Source of the DNA: Anarhynchus alexandrinus
Lineage: Eukaryota; Chordata; Aves; Charadriiformes; Charadriidae
Length of the DNA stretch: 64,000 nucleotides
Assembly (NCBI GenBank): GCA_008711295.1
Contig: VUYV01000226.1
Coordinates: 1,150,533-1,214,532, forward strand
Direction: 5' to 3'
A model generated the notes under the pieces. The model had not been told where the DNA came from, ran no database searches, and saw only the letters and a program-made list of their open reading frames with translations. The position numbers and the translations under genes are program-made. Every line of letters begins with the position of its first letter. The stretch's first letter is position 1. Positions 60,831-64,000 of this stretch are shown here, piece after piece.

Positions 60831-63486
60831 GTGCTTAGCAACTTTGCTGCCCTAAGAAACTGCATGCATCTCTCAATGGCATGAGCGAACACAGGGTTTA
60901 CTAGGTTGTTACTAGTTATTGTAAATGAAACAGCCTGCCAGAGATCTTAAAATTCAAATCCTTATATTTAAAAGAATTTTTTTTCATTATATTCTTCCCC
61001 AGTCAAGAAAGTCGAAACAGTCTCTCCCCTGCTCTCTGCCTTCCAGGCTCTGTATGAACGGAGAGGGTTGGACAGAAGCTGCTTGAAACAAAGACACTAA
61101 TGGCTCCAAAATGTGACTGAACTGACTCTGCTTGAATCCTGTTTTGAACTCCTTCAGATCTATCATTGGTATGGCTTTCTGTCATCTTCATTCAGATCTA
61201 GCTGTAAGCACTGTTTTCCAACCCTATCTGCAGTTTAGGCACCACCACAAAGGATGTATGAAAGGAAAATAGGAGGAGGAGGACTATCCTTCTTCCAGAA
61301 ATGATTTCATATGTGTTTCATTACCATAAGGCATCAGGGAAACAGGGGAAAATATGGCTTTGATACAAAGTGCATTCAAAATGCATCACAAGTCTTTGTT
61401 AATGCGTGACCACAGTGATATTGATCAGTGTTTGATTTGTTTTGCTGTTGTAGCAATGCTTTTCTGTGCTTCCCTGAACACTTTTTTTTTTTCAATTTTA
61501 CTTTTTTTTAAAATTATAGAATCATTCCAGGTATAGAGTCCTGAGTTATTAATATCTTTCCGGATCCTAGCCCCTTCCCATTATTATTAGATGGTGAATT
61601 AGCCAGTTTTGTGCTTGTTTCTTTGCTAAAGCATTATCTTATGAGTTGCCTTATTTCTACCAATACGTATGTCTGTCTTTGGAAGAGAATGTAGTGGCTT
61701 TTTATTATTTTTTATTTAGTTATTTACAAATGAAGAAGTCTGCGAAGGTGTAATCTGATTTGGCACCTTTCTCTGGCTTCATCAAAGGAATTATGGCTAT
61801 AATATGGCGAAATGATGAGGACTAGACATCACTCTTCTGAGATTACCGTATTCTTCTAACAGCAAGACTCTCCCAGAATTTATTTTCATTCTATACATTG
61901 TGGCAGGTGGATAGGTGTGAAACAAATAAATAATCTGGAAGAAATCTTCTGTATATAGAGAGAATACATTCTGAAATGGTTATTTTGGAAAAAGTGAAAA
62001 CACAATCTCTGCAACTGGTAAATAAACATTTTGCATGCAGAACCTCATGGAAGCTGTTAATCTCATTTTGTTTATGCTTTGATCAAGTACTTTCACTGCA
62101 TAGTCAGAGGAAATATCTTATATTCCAGTGACGCTGAATGTATGGTACTGTATGCTAAATCATTCATACAGGTGTGGAGATAGTTACCTTTAAGGATAGT
62201 CTGGGTGTATTAAGGCTTTGTTTAGCATCTGGAAGCAGCTCGGGGTGAAGGTAGCTTGTTTGGCCAGCAGCAGTGTCATTAACATACAATCTGTTGGAAA
62301 ATGTTTATCAGCTCCAAAATAAACTACAGCTTATAGTTGTAGTGAAGTGGACCCACATGATTTGTATGCATTCAAAGCTGTTGTCTTGATTATTGATTAA
62401 GGCACTGTTCTGTGAAAGCCAAATATTCAAGGGAGAACAGTTGTGGTTGCAGGGTTTCTTTCATTGGAGAAATACTAGGGAATTTTTTCCCAAATTTACA
62501 AGGGTGAAGCTGAGGCAGAACGTGTTTGGTGTCATGTTGACAAGAGTTATCATGGGTGGCCAGTGGGATCTACAGAAGAACCAAGCAGATGAGATACCTA
62601 ATTTTGTAAAAGCCAGAGAGAATCACAAAGCCATTTGAAGGCCTTTTCTAAAGGCATTAAAAATATGCCCTTGCTGAGTGACTGCAATTTTTGTAAACAT
62701 GTCTGAGCTACGGTGCAGAAAACACGTTTTCAGCTCAGACTGAAAATCCCACCCAAGAACCTAGACGTAGGCTTAGGTTCTCATCCCAGCCAGTGCCTAA
62801 ATAGGTAATGAAACAGCATAAGACGCTGATGACGGTGCTGAGGAGCATGGTTCAGGCGTATTTTCTGCTGTAAATGACTTCTCTAAATGTCCTTGCTGTG
62901 GGCACAGATGCAGGCCAGATGACTGCTGCTGACCCGAGCCTCTTCCCGCAGCACTGCACGTGTTTCAGACCCACTGCACACGGTGGCTCCTGCAGGCTGC
63001 TGTCGCCGGCTGTTGCGAATGCTCATCCTTCCTGAAAGCGAACTGCCCGATTGTGCTATTACTCTGTATTCCAAGTGAGCCAAAGGCTTGGAAAAAATGG
63101 GGTGGGAATTATTTCTTTTTCCATTCCCTCTCTTTTCCTTTCTCTGTGCTACTGAAAGGGAAGGGAACATTCTGAAAGCAACCATTTTTCTTTGATCAAA
63201 ATTACTTTTAAAAGTAACTGCAAGGAATATTTCATATTTTTGCCTAAAGAGTTGTTCTTCTATCTCTTCTTGCTTTTTTAAACTGCAAAATACACATCAT
63301 TGCATGGGTGAAGATACACAAAAAATATTAGTTCTTGTTTTACCAAAGCTTTCTGTTTTTTTAAACAAATACAAGTTTTGTTTATGCTTAATTGGTAACC
63401 ACCCAGTCTGCTGAGGCTTCAAATAATCAGCCAGAACCCCCTCAAAATACCGAATCTCTTTACCTTGTCTTTCATTAAAGTCTTAC
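60831..63486. other. No gene seen
   Basis: AT-rich sequence with no classifiable gene or repeat. Short T runs occur near 61483-61492 and 61503-61510. Confidence 0.5.
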
Positions 63487-63671
63487 CTATCAACATGAAC
63501 AAGCTCACTGGAGTTATGCAGTTGTCAGCCAGCAGGAAGGTCTCTTCCTTCTCCTCGTCTCCCCGTGTGGACAGGGAAGCAGTGACCGGGACAGGACTGA
63601 GGGGATTCGGCACGGTCTGCTGTGTCTCAGAAACATGGTTTTCCTTGGAGGGAAGTATTTCTGTTGCTTGT
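63487..63671 (-). CDS. Candidate coding exon, product unknown
   Basis: A 185-base minus-strand segment with gene-like features. It ends at a strong splice donor (GTTGATAG|GTAAGA). A plausible acceptor with a C/T-rich tract (CACTTCCCTTGCAAG) precedes it, and it is fully open with GC-rich third positions. The peptide (about 62 residues) has segments such as QTVPNPLSPVPVTASLS, RGDEEKEETFLLAD and NCITPVSLFMLIG, that is, a Pro/Ser-rich part, an acidic part, then a hydrophobic end. The exon would start in phase 2 and end in phase 1. I do not recognise the protein, and no partner exon is visible nearby. If real, it belongs to a minus-strand gene extending beyond one or both ends of this window. Confidence 0.33.
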
Positions 63672-64000
63672 CTTGCAAGGGAAGTGCATCCATTTGGTAA
63701 ATCGTGCCAAATCCTCAATGTCTTGCGTTGTTAATAGCATTTAAAACAAATAGATGCAAACCAGCAAATACTTGGAAATGCAAAATGACAGTTAGGCAGG
63801 CTGTTAGTTCATACACAACGAAGACAATCCACTTCTGTAACCTGAGCACGTGAGCCCCTAGTTCTGCCACCGTGCAGTGCGTTTCCTGGTCGCTGCGCGT
63901 AGCTCCCCACAAGCTGTTTATCCTTCCCCCTCGCCCATGGATGGGATTGTCACGTAATCAGTGCCAGACGTGGGGATGATTTTCCGTCTCTTGATCTCAG
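63672..64000. other. No gene seen
   Basis: This would be intron upstream of the candidate minus-strand exon, if that exon is real. A few CpGs occur at 63860-63970 but there is no clear feature. Confidence 0.45.

Noticed and set aside
1..64000. tRNA or rRNA genes, CRISPR arrays, phage or bacterial insertion sequences, intact endogenous retrovirus
   Set aside because: I looked for cloverleaf-like box pairs, regularly spaced direct repeats, transposase motifs, and paired LTRs with primer-binding sites. None was convincing; the only RT sequences are of CR1 type.

Overview
The window looks like a gene-poor stretch of a bird nuclear genome: an intergenic region or a very long intron. The main evidence is its repeat content. 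It holds several CR1-type LINEs, including one ending in two direct 8-bp ATTCTGTG units and one ending in ATTCTATG-type units, as is typical of avian CR1. Older CR1/L3-like LINE remnants and MIR-like SINE remnants are also present. I see no Alu, L1 or other mammalian-type young repeats. Most of the sequence is AT-rich and CpG-poor, with short A/T homopolymers and microsatellites. There are no operons, ribosome binding sites, CRISPR arrays or other prokaryotic features.

Layout. 1-2000 is featureless AT-rich DNA. 2000-3370 is a GC-rich block with a CpG-island core at about 2795-3245. It abuts a 5'-truncated plus-strand CR1 (about 3372-4652) that is interrupted by a 299-base assembly gap (3797-4095). 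From 4653 to 20.9 kb I see no recognisable gene. This part holds MIR/SINE-like remnants (about 5.2, 12.95 and 20.5 kb), a pair of related unknown repeats (13.73 and 15.33 kb), a CR1 tail fragment (13.8 kb) and microsatellites. 20.93-22.62 kb is a repeat cluster: an old plus-strand CR1/L3-like LINE followed, about 150 bases on, by a minus-strand CR1 with an in-frame internal deletion that removes its reverse transcriptase core. 22.6-47.3 kb is mostly unannotatable; it contains an old tRNA-SINE-like patch (32.6-32.9 kb) and a candidate minus-strand exon (33.7-34.0 kb). 47.35-47.72 kb is the 3' end of another ancient CR1. 47.7-64.0 kb is again mostly blank, with a candidate minus-strand coding exon at 63.49-63.67 kb.

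No complete protein-coding gene is visible. The only protein-coding sequence I can name is CR1 ORF2 (endonuclease/reverse transcriptase polyprotein) in decayed or truncated copies. Two short minus-strand segments combine an open frame, gene-like composition and a splice-donor match, so they may be exons of one or more minus-strand genes. I do not recognise their products and confidence is low. I found nothing that supports a previously undescribed system. The most useful leads are the CpG island beside the assembly gap, the candidate exons, the internally deleted CR1, and the unknown repeat pair at 13.7 and 15.3 kb.
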